Below, piece after piece: positions 1-12,700 of a stretch of 64,000 bases of DNA. Each line of letters opens with the position of its first letter. The first letter of the stretch is position 1. This DNA is from Cardinalis cardinalis (Eukaryota > Chordata > Aves > Passeriformes > Cardinalidae). The notes beneath the pieces were generated by a model. That model saw nothing but the letters and a program-made list of their open reading frames with translations. It ran no database searches and was not told the origin of the DNA. The stretch lies in contig JACDOX010000004.1 in assembly GCA_014549065.1 (NCBI GenBank), positions 14,169,662 to 14,233,661 on the forward strand. The letters are read 5' to 3'. A program made the position numbers and the translations under genes.

Positions 1-54
1 TTTACTGATATTCCCCACAATAACAAAGGATACTAACTGCTATAGAAAAACCTT

Positions 55-60
55 TTTATT
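55..60 (-). terminator. Poly(A) signal AATAAA (distal)
   Basis: The plus strand reads TTTATT, so the minus strand carries a canonical AATAAA about 620 nt after the proposed IMPG1 stop codon. Cleavage would be expected 10-30 nt further on, at about 25-45. Confidence 0.4.
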
Positions 61-109
61 CCTAATTGGACTGTAATTCAGAAAAATGAAAATGGCAAAG
101 TAAGAGCCT

Positions 110-115
110 TTTATT
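110..115 (-). terminator. Poly(A) signal AATAAA (proximal)
   Basis: A second canonical hexamer lies 50 nt before the distal one. In AT-rich DNA such hexamers also occur by chance, so the call rests on position downstream of the proposed stop. Confidence 0.35.
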
Positions 116-677
116 TTTACCTATCAATAGGACATACTCAGATAGATCAGAAACAGTCTGCCAGTTTTAGAGGAAGTTTTGACTCAGCTTTTCTCCTTTC
201 TTCCCCCCACAAAGATACAAGGTGTTTCAAGTTGCAAAACTTGAAATAATACTTGAGATTCAAGCTATATTCTGCTCAAATTAGAATTCCTACTTGTCAA
301 ACTCTGTGTAGCTTAACCAACTGAGTGATCTGAGATTTTTTAGTTCTGCTATTTAAGCCTCTCCTTTGGATTGCATTTTGTGTTACTTTGTCATTTCAGG
401 TATTTCTTCTTCCTTCACATGTTCCAGTGACTGCCACATTACCATGTGGTTATACAAAATTGAACTTTGTTGCATAAAAACATTTAAGAAGAAAATGTAG
501 TTGTCATATCAAGCATCAAAAAAATCTAAGCTTTTCTTTGTATGGAATTACTACAAAGAGGCTCCCTGATAACATTGACAATGGTGCACAACAGATTTTT
601 AAGGTTCTTGAAAATAGTCACCAACCTTGATTTTGTCTGGCTGATGCTGGAAACGAAGAATTCCAGAGACTAACTTG

Positions 678-709
678 TCAGTCTTGGTTTTGTAAACTCA
701 TCTGGTGAC
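678..709 (-). CDS. IMPG1: IMPG1 exon 18, proposed terminal coding exon
   Basis: A good acceptor (a T-rich tract, then AACTCTTGTAG) precedes GTCACC at 709. Entered in phase 1 from exon 17, it encodes GHQMSLQNQD and stops at TGA, 680-678. It is short and only faintly like the human C-terminus (human ends in a segment containing NHQD), so the support is the acceptor and the phase rather than conservation. The alternatives are read-through of exon 17 to the TAG at 840-838, or termination by another donor within exon 17. Confidence 0.4.
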
Positions 710-3700
710 CTACAAGAGTTAAAAAACCAAACAACTAATTATTTCTCTAAATGACTAAAAGCATTCAGCTAGGATAGACTGGCAGAGCCATGCAAGACAG
801 CTGTATGAAAAGCAGTTCTGAAGTCTTGTTATGAAAACTACACTGCAGCAGATGTGGAAAGCAATGAATGCATTAGTATTTTCAGTTCTGAAATTGCCAA
901 GCAAGAGGGTAGCTTCAAGTTTGATTTAGTTGTGGAGTTAATACATGAAGGTGGACCTGTTATTTCAGGGGGGGCGGTTGGTTGAGGGATGAGAAAGGGA
1001 TTTCCATGCAGTTTACCTCCAGGCTGAATTGTGTTTTCAAGTTCATGTAATGCTTCGTGATCAAGGGTCTCTGAGGAACTGAGACAAGCACTTACACTGC
1101 AAGTCGTGTGACAAAAGCTAGATAGGGATTCATCGTGTTCAAAAGCAGGATTAATCCTTACAGCATTTTCTGGATTGCAGCTGCTGAGAGTAGGACTTCT
1201 ACAATGCAGAACATTTTTGTTTAGGTAAGATTTTAAATTGCAAAAGAAATAAAAGAAATATTTTGAAATGTGAAGGAAAAGATTGTGAGCAGCTTACTGC
1301 AAATTAGAGTTTCTTTTGCATTTTCTTCTTATTTTAATAATTAAAATGATGAAAAGAAAACCAAGGCTTCCTAAGCCAAGAATGAGAGGTTTAAAAATGA
1401 AGGGTTGTGTGGGTTCTGGACCAAATTTTGCACAGCGCTGTCCTTGGTAAAGCTGGTGTCTACGTACAGGGCATCTAAAATAAGGAAAGGAAGAGAAAAA
1501 ATGTACAGAACTTCAAGGCAAAAAATACTGAGTATCTTAAACAAAAAGAAAGAAAAATCTGCAATTTAATATGAACTCATTATTTCCACTGCAAATAATT
1601 ATGTTTCTGCATGAAAATTATGTGATTGATCATAGGGAAAGATAATATTTTTACATTCAAGAGTGAGTTTTAAATAAAAAGACATTGACATATTCCTTGA
1701 CGACGTACAAATTTTAAGGGAGCAATGCATTTTAAATATCTCAGACAAATTTCTAACCCCACAGGTAACATTTGTGGTTTAGAAATTTAGAACTTTAGAA
1801 GTTTAGGTGTGTTTTAAGGTAATGTCTGAACACAACTTTGAAGCTTATATTCTGTTTACTGGTGATTTCACTCTGGGGAGTAAGGTCTGGAAGAAGAGTT
1901 CTACTACAAGTAACAGAACTCTACTCCTCTTTTAAGACAAGGGGGAAGTGAATTTACAAGGAGCACAAGGGCAAATAGTAGGCTATAATTTTCTCTCTGA
2001 CAGTACAAGTTTGCACAAGCTGTCAGTCGGACACTGGTGGGAATTTGTGACTTGCTATAATTCACAAAAAAATTCATTTATTATTTTTAGTACTTTTATA
2101 ATTCCTTATGATGATTTGGTTATACATTCAGGATTTTTCTGGATGGGGAAAGGGTTATTTTCCTTAGTGCATCAGTCTTGGAGGAGTAGGTCAGACCCCT
2201 TGCTACCTCCGCAAAGTTTTGAAGAGGACTTTCTAGGTCACAGGCTGATTTCCAGTATAAATGCTGCAGCTGCTCTACTGTGACTCTGAAACTCAGGAAT
2301 TTGGCAGTAACTGTGGTGAATTCAATATAATTCCTGTGATGCCCACTGAAGAAAATTAATTTTGGTAGTTGGATTGTTACAGTGAATAATTTGAACATTT
2401 TGTCCAGTGATCTTAATTTTTGATGTTAATCCTAAGTGAGGTAAAAGATGTATTGTTAATCTAGTCAAAGTATTGAGAGAAAATAAACAAATGCAAGAAT
2501 TGTAACTTGATCCTTGCTTATGTACATGGCTGGTCAGCTATTGTGTGCCAGCCTAGTATAGTTCCACATAATGCTGTGAATTGTCCAGTCTTACAGCGAG
2601 AAGAAACTTGATACTTCGGAAAAGAGAGTGAATATGTTCAAGTACTGTGTAGTTCTCAGTAGTGACTTAAGAGAATTCAATTTAAAAATCCTTAAGAAAT
2701 ATATTTGCAGTAAGGAAGAGCTGCTAATCTTCAAGTCTTTCCCAGAAATCCCTGAAAGTAGCTTCAGCCTTCACGTGTTTTATTGGGTGTTCTGGAGTCA
2801 CAGTCTGTATGAATAAAGATTTCATTTTGAATATATCTTAGAAAAATGTAATTTTTTAAAATGCCACAATCAGTAGCAAAACTGTGAATGTGTTATTTCA
2901 TTTTTCCAAAATGTGTTTGGAAATCTGAAATGAATGCATGCCTTTGTGTGTGTCATCACTGCCAATGATGCTGAATTTCTAATAAATTTCTGAAGCATCT
3001 TTAAAAATAACTAGATCATAATGTTCTGTGTATACTAACAGGCAGAAATGGATTTATCCATGGTGAGACTATTTATACTTCAGAAGGGTATTTGCAGTGT
3101 GACTTACAGCATCTGAATGTCAAGCTTTTGGCTAATCAGCATGGTTTATGGGGCTGTTAACAGAACTCATTAATCTCTTTACCTGCAGACAGCTCCTCTT
3201 CCTGGCACCAGCTCACACTTGCCGCCGTTGACACAGAGCTGGGGCTGCAGCTCGCACAGGCTGCGGCAGGGCAGCCCGTCCTGGCTGGCATAGCCGGGCT
3301 TGCACAGGCAGTCGGCCTCTTTTGTCCACTCGTTCAGCACGCACTCGGAAAACTTGTCACAAGCCAGGAACTTGCAGGGGTCTGCCTGATCAGCTGTGAA
3401 GGATGGGTAAATCATTAACTGGAGCAGTACCCCAAAGGGCCTTGGCAGGGCTTGTGGCAGCCAGAGAAAATAGCTCCTGTTTACTGGCCTGCCACTTGGG
3501 AGGGCTGAGAGGAGGATGTTGTCCAGCATGGAAGGACAGACAGCCTCTTCCTGTACAGGACACAGCCAGGTCATGTTGACATCTGCACTGATTTACCCCA
3601 TCTCTGTTAAGCCGTGAGTTTATTTTCATCTCACTGACAAGGATTTTCACATTTGGATGATTTTACCCTGTTTTTGCTGTGAGTGCTATCATCATACTCA

Positions 3701-6700
3701 TGGATCCTGTGCTACAGCCTTATGAAATAATTTCAACTCTGATTATGTGTTCTTAAACACATAATTTAGGGCATGACAGAGGAATGGAATTAGATTATTG
3801 AATATTGCACAATCCTAAGACCTGCAATGTAGAAATACTGTCATATTCCAAAGAAAATGCTTACTGGCTTTGTAGTGTGGGGTTTTTGTGTGTGAGTGGG
3901 GTTTTTTTTGTTTGTTTGTTGGGGTTTTTTTGTGTTGTGGTATGTTAACATTGGGAAGGCCTGCTTGTTTTTTTGTTTTGTCTTTGAAGTATTAGTAAGG
4001 GATTCCTCTATGAGATTAAGGGAAAAGGACCCTGCTGATACTCATGGGAAGGCCCATAATCAGAGACAGCTGTTGCATAACTTTGCTTCTCCTTTCCCAT
4101 TCTCTGCCAACCCAAGTTGTACGGATGGGGTGATGAGGAGGAGGGCTGCATCCACCTGTCCTGTCTCATGGAGTCTGTTTCCTGGGTAGCATGGGGCAAA
4201 AATCTTAGATGGCAAACGGTGAGAAGCTGATCGGGGGATACAAATTCTGTTCTTGCCATCAAACAGNCCCAGTAAGATGTGTGAAACCAGAAAGGAAAAA
4301 AAAAACACCAGTGAATAAAACTAGGAAAAGAGAGCAGAGAAGGAAATGAGGCAGATTTTCAGGTATGAACTGGGCTCTGTGGCCCTTTATAATTATGTAG
4401 TTTAAAGGGAAGGTTTGTACTGGATATTGCAGCTTGTAACTGGGATGAGCATTTTCTTCTGCAGCCATTCATGCTCTATACACCAGATGCTCAGTAATAC
4501 TAATTTAAATGAAAAATGAGGATTGCATTTGTTATAGGAATACTGGAAATCTCAGACACACACTGGGATATTCTTCAGTGGTAGAAATGAATCCATCAGA
4601 GCTGATCACACAATCCTTTGATAATTTTATGGCTATTTCCTGTTTTTAATTTTTGACTAATGGGTTTTTAGTGTGCATCATTTCCCTTTGCTACATGCAA
4701 TGTACATGTTGGCTTGATATGTCCTTTGCTCCTGGACTGGGAGTGTGAGCACAGGTAAACATCAACAACAACAAGTAGAGCTTGGCTCGAGCATTTGGCT
4801 GGGCTGAGTTCTTGTGATAATATTTCATCTTCCTTAACACATACATGCATACTATATTTTCTGTTTCCACAGAAATTAATTATTAATAAAAACTAAAAAT
4901 CAAATATAAAATTAATAATTAGTTATTAATTATAAATTATTAAGTACTAATGAAGTATTTCATGCAGGTATTTTAAAAAGTCCTTCTATATGGTATTATT
5001 TATGACCAGTGCAGTCAGCCCGTTGCAGCTGCTGACTCTTGGTGTACATTTTGNACTGTCAGTTCCCATCCATGTTTCACTTTGGTAGAACATCTTTACC
5101 ACTAGATGGCTCTCAGTTTCACAATAAAGAGGAATTTGCTTATATTACCTTAACTTGATAGACAGGTTGGGTTTAATATTTTTGGTTTGTTTTCTGAGAT
5201 TAAAACACATCCAGCTTTGACACACCTGTACTGGAATATACTGGCTTTGTGAACACAATTTCTTCTATTTTGACTCTATAAGCTACTTTATAAGCTATAT
5301 ATACTACTATATATTGCCTAATAAGCTTATAAGCCTCAAAAAACAGCTCTCTCCACAAATTCTCTCTAATGAATTCTCTGTTTTCTTGGATTAATGTTGA
5401 AATACCNTATCAGTAAAGCATATCAGATGAAGATGAAAGATTTAAAATTTTTTATGAATTTGCATTTTAGGATCTTTCTTATTTTAATCTTTATTTAATG
5501 AAAAATTATTACTAAANCAGGGAACATATAGCAGTCCAAAGTTCACTCTTTGTAATTAAATAATTTGATACTTTATTCATCAAACATCAGTTTATTGTGG
5601 TTTATTTGGAGGGTAGAGTACTGTGGTTTTGTCAGCTTTCTTTACCACAAGCTACCTATGTTTTTAATGGCCACAAANACATATGTGAAATGAAAACTGG
5701 TTAGAAACTGAATTGTAAATGGATTTTTGTTCCAGAATTGTCATAGATCTGTACATAAAAAGACAGTTTAACCAAAACTCCTTGAGGCATCTGCATACCT
5801 TTGCTATTGCTCTTCTCCATGACAATGAAATTAAATTCGACCCTGAAATAATTATCAGAGCCTGAACATAGATTCAGGCTTCAATTTTATAAAATAGTGT
5901 AGGTTTTGAAAACTCTTAAGTTTTTGACATAAGAATAATGTCTAGATGTGTAGTTACTGACTTTCTACTGTTTAATAAATACTACAAACTTATTTGAAAG
6001 ATATAAATCCAGAGGGTTCTAGAATTACAAATCTATAGAGTACAACATAAAGTCATGCCCAATTAGTGAGAATCTGTAGAATCCAATTATTCCTACACAT
6101 TGTCTCCTTTTGTTTTGAATGCTGTATCCCTTTAAAAAAAGATCAAATAATGCTCGAAACCATGGTTTGCTTACAGCNATGCAATAATCATCAGAAATTA
6201 TGTTTCCATACTCCAGTGCAAGACCTGCAAACTGCACATGAGCATTTCTTATACCTGTCTCCACCCAGTACTTACTCTAGAGACCACTCTGTCTCTGAAA
6301 AGCAGCTGGTGAACATGCACAGCCCAACAGCTCCACCCAGCTTTTCATTACAGTAAGAAAATACATCTGCAGAGAATTTGCAACATTTTTTTTTCATCTT
6401 ATTACCCCCTATCACTGGGAGGATATTGCTAATGTGGTTGTTTCCAACACAGTCATACTTCTGAAGCTGTAACAGTCTGAAAAAAGATTGTCTGCTTAGT
6501 TTTGATTGAGCACATACATTACTAATGCAGTCTTACCTGGCTCAATATCCAGNGAATAGCTGTCAATCTCCAAGTTGAGGTGCTGGGCTGCAGCATCACA
6601 GAAATCTTCCAAAACACAGTGTACTGCTTCTGTGATATTGTATGGCACTGTCTTGGCAAATTTCATTTTGCTGTTCACAATCACACTTCCGTTCCTGAAG

Positions 6701-9700
6701 TTGAGAATTTCCAAGTGCTTAAAACCTGTAAGGTTGGACTGAAGGTATGGAAGTAACTGCAAAACAGAAATTTGCCTTTATTTTAACTTACTGTCAGTGT
6801 CTACCTGCTATTAATTTCTCTTATAGTCAATTTTCATTATCAAGTACCCACATCACAGATTTATTTCCCTGAGTTTAATACAATTGTTAAGCTCCATGAA
6901 CAAATTAACTTTTCTGTTTAGCAGTATCTTCTGGATTTCTGCTCTTTTCTCAATAATGTATTGAGATGGNTGGGCAGCAATTTTCCCTGTAATGAAATGC
7001 ATAGCAGCTGGGAAGTTTATTCATCTGGAAGAGAAAAAAATTACCTCACTCAAAAGCCAACTTTAATTATTTTCAAACATTCAATCCAGGCAGGTTAGGG
7101 CATAGTATAATAGGCATGTTATAGCTGAGCTGACCTATGCCCTATTGTACCAACAGAGAAAATCCATATCTAATCACAGTCTATGCTATGATATATTTTT
7201 AAAAGCCTATTTTTAAATGCAGCAAGCAGACACAAGTCTCAGATATAATCAGCACTGCTATNCTGTTGACGTGGATCTGAGAAAAAGCCAAATAAATTAC
7301 ATGCTAGGCATATATCTGGATTCTCTTGATCAAGTAAAATCTTTCATCACTGACTTCATAAATCCTGTCTTCAGATTCTAAGAGCATCCCAGGCTTATGG
7401 ATCTTTTAAAATATAGCTTATCAGACTGAACTGTAGTAGGGTTTAGTATTGTTAAAATACTGTGCACTTCAATGTATTCCTTTAAACTGAAGCCAGCCAC
7501 CACTCATGCTGTTCAGGTTGATTTTCACCCACCAATTGCATGAACTGTTGTTCCAGTGCTTTGTATTCTGTCGAGCTCCTGTTGAAGAGGTCATCAGAGA
7601 AGTGCATGTTGGTTACCCTCAGGCTGAAGAAAACCACGAGCTCTTTGCCTTTGGCCGCAGTGGTCATGGAGCTGGTGGTGACATACTTGAGCACGGGTGC
7701 TGGGGTGGTTTCTGCAGGCTCCGTGGTCAGCACTGGGATGAAGCCGCTGCCCTCGTCCAGCGCGGCCGTGCTCACGGCGCCCATCGGATCCAGCTCGGCA
7801 GCGATGTCCTGCACGCCCATCCCGGTGCCATCCACAGGAGCACCCTCAGGGGCTGGCACTGAGGAACCTGGCAACTCAAGGGACTGCTCAATGATCTCAG
7901 AGGGGCTGTAGGACGGGCTGGTGGCTGCAGGCAGCGGTGCTATTGGTGGCAGCACATCGGTGATGACAGCTCCAGGCTGCACGGTAGAAACATCACTTGG
8001 AGCAGTAAAGAAAGGCAACCCTTCATAAGTGCTGGCTGTAACAAAAATGTCATCACCTGATGATTCTGGTTCTTCCATGATCTTAACTGCTGCAGGAAAA
8101 CATGATAAAACCAAATTAGCTATGCTGAAAAGCAAGCATAAAAAGCATCAAGCATAGAAAAAACCATGTATATGGTATTTCCACTGAAACATTTTAAACA
8201 ATAAGTTTAACTTTATGTAAATATGAAAATGTTAATGCATTAACATTTTCATATTTACATAAAGTTAAACTTATTGGTATACTGGAACAAAATATCTCAT
8301 GCACATGTTTGAGTGATGGGATTTCTGCATGTTCTACNTTTAATAGTTATGCTTGGCAAGTCTTTCCTGAACCTCTAAAGCACATTCTTGTTCTGAAGGG
8401 ACATAATCACACTGTCAGTTTATATTGTCTGAAAGGGGAGATTGGAGCTTTGAGCTCTCTGCTTGGAACACTTGTATGCCAGAGTCATTCTGCTTCGCTC
8501 TGTGAAAAGCTAAAGCTATTATTTGCCAGTAACCATAAAACGTGATTACAAAAACAATACAGCCCCTCCAGATGCAAACTGTGTCAATTTACCCAAAAGA
8601 CAACAGCAGCAATGAAAAAATATTCAAACCTTAAGAAGCCATCTACTGCACCTCAAGCAGAATTTTTATGATATTCCCATTGGGGCTTGGCGTGGATCTA
8701 GGATATGTGATAACTNTAGCTGAAATCCAAATCTAAAGTGTCAGGAATGTGACTCTCTGAATTCNGCTTGCAGCTATCTGGCCACAATGACTTCACAATA
8801 AATTATGTCCTCCACCAAGCCACTTGCCCAAACTGGTGCCTTTGTCCTTTTCCAGTGCTATACCATTCTTCACATTGAACTTTCAGCAGCCCCCTTCAGG
8901 CAAAAGCACTTATTGGCAGTAAGGAAATTTTTCTCCCATTGATCAACTCTTCCTTTCCCTACATCCTAATTTCCTCCCAGTGGCCAATGAAAACATGAAA
9001 GGAGAGCAAAGTTTTGCATTGGGAATATCCTTGCCTGAATGAGGTGGCAATTGTCCTGCNACCTCATTTCAGTAGAAGCTTCAAATGCTCTTCTCTTGCC
9101 ACGTCCTCCTGTTTCTTGTATGATTAAGGATACGGACAGATTAGAAAAGCAAAGCCTAGTGATGTTCTCTGTTTACAAAGCTCTTGCTATTACTTGTTAT
9201 GCTGCTAAGGAGTGAGAGTCACTTATCANTTAAGAGAACTCAGAACAGCTTTGCTAGCATTAGTGCCTGAGGCATTAATGGAGGATGATCTACTGATGGG
9301 ATGAGCCTGCAGCCCCACAGACATCTCTCTCAGCCCGANAGCACACACTCCAGCACACACCATTGTGATGGCATTTGTTAGGCAGATTATATTTTAGAAA
9401 GATAACTACAGGAGAAAGATGTACTGAAGTGGCATTGAAACTGCAGCAAATTTGAAGCAGAAATACACAGCCGTATAAATATTGCATGCCTGGCATATAG
9501 CTGTGTGTATATATATATACATATGGTCTATACATAGACTAAAGGTCTTCTGGCATCCTCTTATTACAAGCAAAGTAACTTAAAAGGCCTTGAGGGCATA
9601 CCAAGATGGTCTCTGAGCATCTATCACCTGTTTTTATAAGCTGCCAGTTCTTAGCAATCACTGTGTCTCCAGCTGAAAGAGACAGACAGCCAGTGACCCA

Positions 9701-12700
9701 ACAGTGTGTGTTGGTTCCTGTTAGTAAATGGGCTCACATACAGGGCTGCTGGGCACCCACTGTGGCACAGCACCAGTCCCAAACCCAGGGATTACTGACC
9801 TGCTCTTTGTCTAACAGGTGTCATGTTACTGCTGCAAGACTTGTTTACACANGTGACATGTTGAAATCAGCACTGCAATGATCCACAGCTCGTTTTACCA
9901 AGATTTTCCTCTGTCTACACAAGGCTTCATAAAATTAAATCTTACGAAGTTAAGAACTATGGATGAAACAGAGAAGACCTAAACATTTCATAGAATCAAA
10001 GAATGGTTTGGGTTGGAAAGGAACCTAAACATTATCTAGTCCAACCCCCCTACCATGGGGAGGTTCACCTTCCACTACACCAGCTTGCTCAAAGTTACAT
10101 CCCATCTGTTCTTGAACTTCCAGGGATTGGGCATTCACAACTTGCCTGGGTAACCTGTTCCAGTGCCTCACCACTCTCANAATAAAGCATTTCTTCCTAA
10201 CATCTAACCTAAATCTGCACTCTTTCTGTTTAAAGCCATTCTCCCTTGTCCTGTCTCTACATGACTTTGTAAAAGATTCCTGTCCAACTTTCTTGTACAC
10301 CTCCTTTAGGTACTGGAATGCACAGTAAGGTTCTCCCCAGAGCTTCCCCTTCTCCAGGCTCATCAAGCCCAGCTCTCTCAGCCTGTCTCCATAGNAGAGG
10401 GGCTTCTGCCCTCTGACCATCTTCATGGCCCTCCNCTGGACTCCATGNTNTTTTTTGTGTTGGAGGGGCCAGAGCTGAACAGAGTACTCCAGGTGGGTTG
10501 TGACAAGAGTGGAGTTCAGAACTGAATTACATCCCTTGACCTGCTAGTCAGTGAAATGAAAAACAAACCCTTCCCAACCCTTTGCATTTAAAATGTTGGG
10601 TTTATATATTACATCAATATATATTGATTTTCAGAACTAGATGTAAAGAAAACACTTTTTTATTATGAGATTGGTGAAACACTGGAACATGCTGCCCAGA
10701 GAGGGGGTGGATGCTGCATCCTTGGAAATATTCAAGGTCAGATTGAATGGGACTCTCAGCAACCTAATCTAGCTGAAGATGTTCCTGTTTATTGTAAAGG
10801 GGTTGAACTAGAGGGCCTTTAAAGGTCCCTCTCAATCAAACTTACTCTATGAATCTGTGAATCCATATGCACATAAAAATATGTATAAAATTTTGCAACA
10901 GAACACAAAATACACTTACATCATTCATCACAAAGGAATTATTTGTAAAACCTTCAATTTGCTTTCTAGATGAGATTTTCAAATCAGAAGACAATTATGT
11001 TATGAAACCTCTACAAGTACAAACTTGGAAGATTTAGACACTCAGTCTCAGCATATTTCATTTCAGCAAAAAGTTTAGTCTACAGAACTATCATTCAGGT
11101 GTAGGGAATCCACAGAGGGCACAAAATAAGTCAATGAAATAAAATATACTCCCAGAGTAACCACATTGAAGGTTAAACAATACAATGGAATTAAAAGCTG
11201 ATGTCTGCAATAAAAACTGCAACTCAAATTTCAGCCACCTCTTATCCCCTCACAAAGTTGTTTGCTGAACTCCCCAGATGTTCTTTTTTTTTGTACTGCA
11301 TAGCCAAGGCAGGACAGTATTGTGCCAAGAGCGTTATAACAAAAATTAGACACCCATTGGCAAAGACATGAAAAGACTAAATTAAGAGGCATTTTCCTAT
11401 GCTNATGCTATATTACATCTTTGTAAAAGGAGTTGTCCATGCAGGCATTTATTCCCTGCTGAGGCAATGAAATACATAGATTTGACTTATCAGAAAAAAA
11501 AACCCTGCCATTTCAACAACTTTATTTTAGGTATCTGATTAGTTGGCCCTCATATTTTTTTAAATGAGGGAAACCCTTCTAATTGACCATGAATAAGGAG
11601 TAATTGTTAGGGAAAGGTCAAATTGTCATGAAACATTTTCCTAGAGGGTTTGCATTAATGAGCAGGCCCAGAATGTTATACTTTAAGAGGTCCCGGCATT
11701 TCCTTTCATTCATGAGCATAATAAGCACTGACATATTTCCCCAGTCCACTGGTGGGTATTCTGTACATGTTCTGTNTATGAAAGTTACAGTGCTACAATG
11801 TCTATGCATATATTTGCATACTTGCTGGCTGAAAGAAATAACCAAAGAAGGGAAAAGTGTGCAGTTAAGAGATTGGTTCATAATACAGAGTAAGAATCAC
11901 GCTGTGTGCAGCTCTGCTGGTGCCAATACCAGATGGATACAGAAGGTAGATGCATTCAAATTTACATATTTTGTTGGTGCCTGAAATGTCACTAAATCCC
12001 TGGACACAGGACTGCTGTGTACAGACAAGTGCTGAATTTATGTTTATAGCTTGTTTGAGGCCTTTATGTTTTTAACTAGGACACAAGTAATATGAGGATT
12101 AAGAGAATTAAGAGAAGAGGATCGTTAACCTAATGTGTCACAACAAGTGTCTCCCAACACATGATTACTACACTGATTACTGATTACATTCATCTTTCTA
12201 GCTGCAAAGCCAAGCCAAAAGAGCCACAGTGATCTAAGACTGTCATTCTGTCTGTATGGACCCTCCAGAAACGAGGTTCAATGTCCATTAAATCCATAGA
12301 ACTCTTTCTCCACTAACTCCAGGGAACCTGAGTTCTCTGGGAATGCACACCATCTCTCCTCCATCCTCCAGTCCTAAAACCTCTTTTCTCTATTAACCTT
12401 TTTCCTTAGCATCCACACTGGAGCTCTTGACTAGTCTAACTTTTCATAGGACAGCCTGAGAGCACAGTTCTAGCTCTGCTNCTCACTCCACTACTGTGAT
12501 GTTCTNTGTAACTTATAGAAAGAAGCCTTCATCTTATTTTGAAAATTTCCATACCTTGCAGCTGTGCTTCATTATGAATGTTCTCAGCATCAAAGATAAA
12601 TGTCATTCTCACATGATGTCACAAGAAGAGTATTTTCTATCTTAATAAAATACTAATTAGTAATGGTAATCTTTTCTCATTATTCTCAAGACTATTTACT

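Larger units (their letters stand above)
1..677 (-). other. IMPG1: Probable IMPG1 3' UTR and gene end
   Basis: If exon 18 is right, the sequence after its stop codon is 3' untranslated. It is AT-rich with no long open frame. Two canonical AATAAA hexamers lie on the minus strand at 115-110 and 60-55, so cleavage could fall within or just past the left edge. I see nothing else here; the convergent neighbour expected from human synteny (MYO6) is not visible. Confidence 0.45.

Noticed and set aside
7506..7911. Plus-strand open frames of 118 and 123 codons opposite exon 13
   Set aside because: They are antisense shadows of a GC-richer, compositionally biased coding exon and carry no recognisable domain.
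10001..10426. 133-codon minus open frame as a host gene
   Set aside because: Its peptides are the C-terminal part of CR1 reverse transcriptase, so it belongs to the mobile element.
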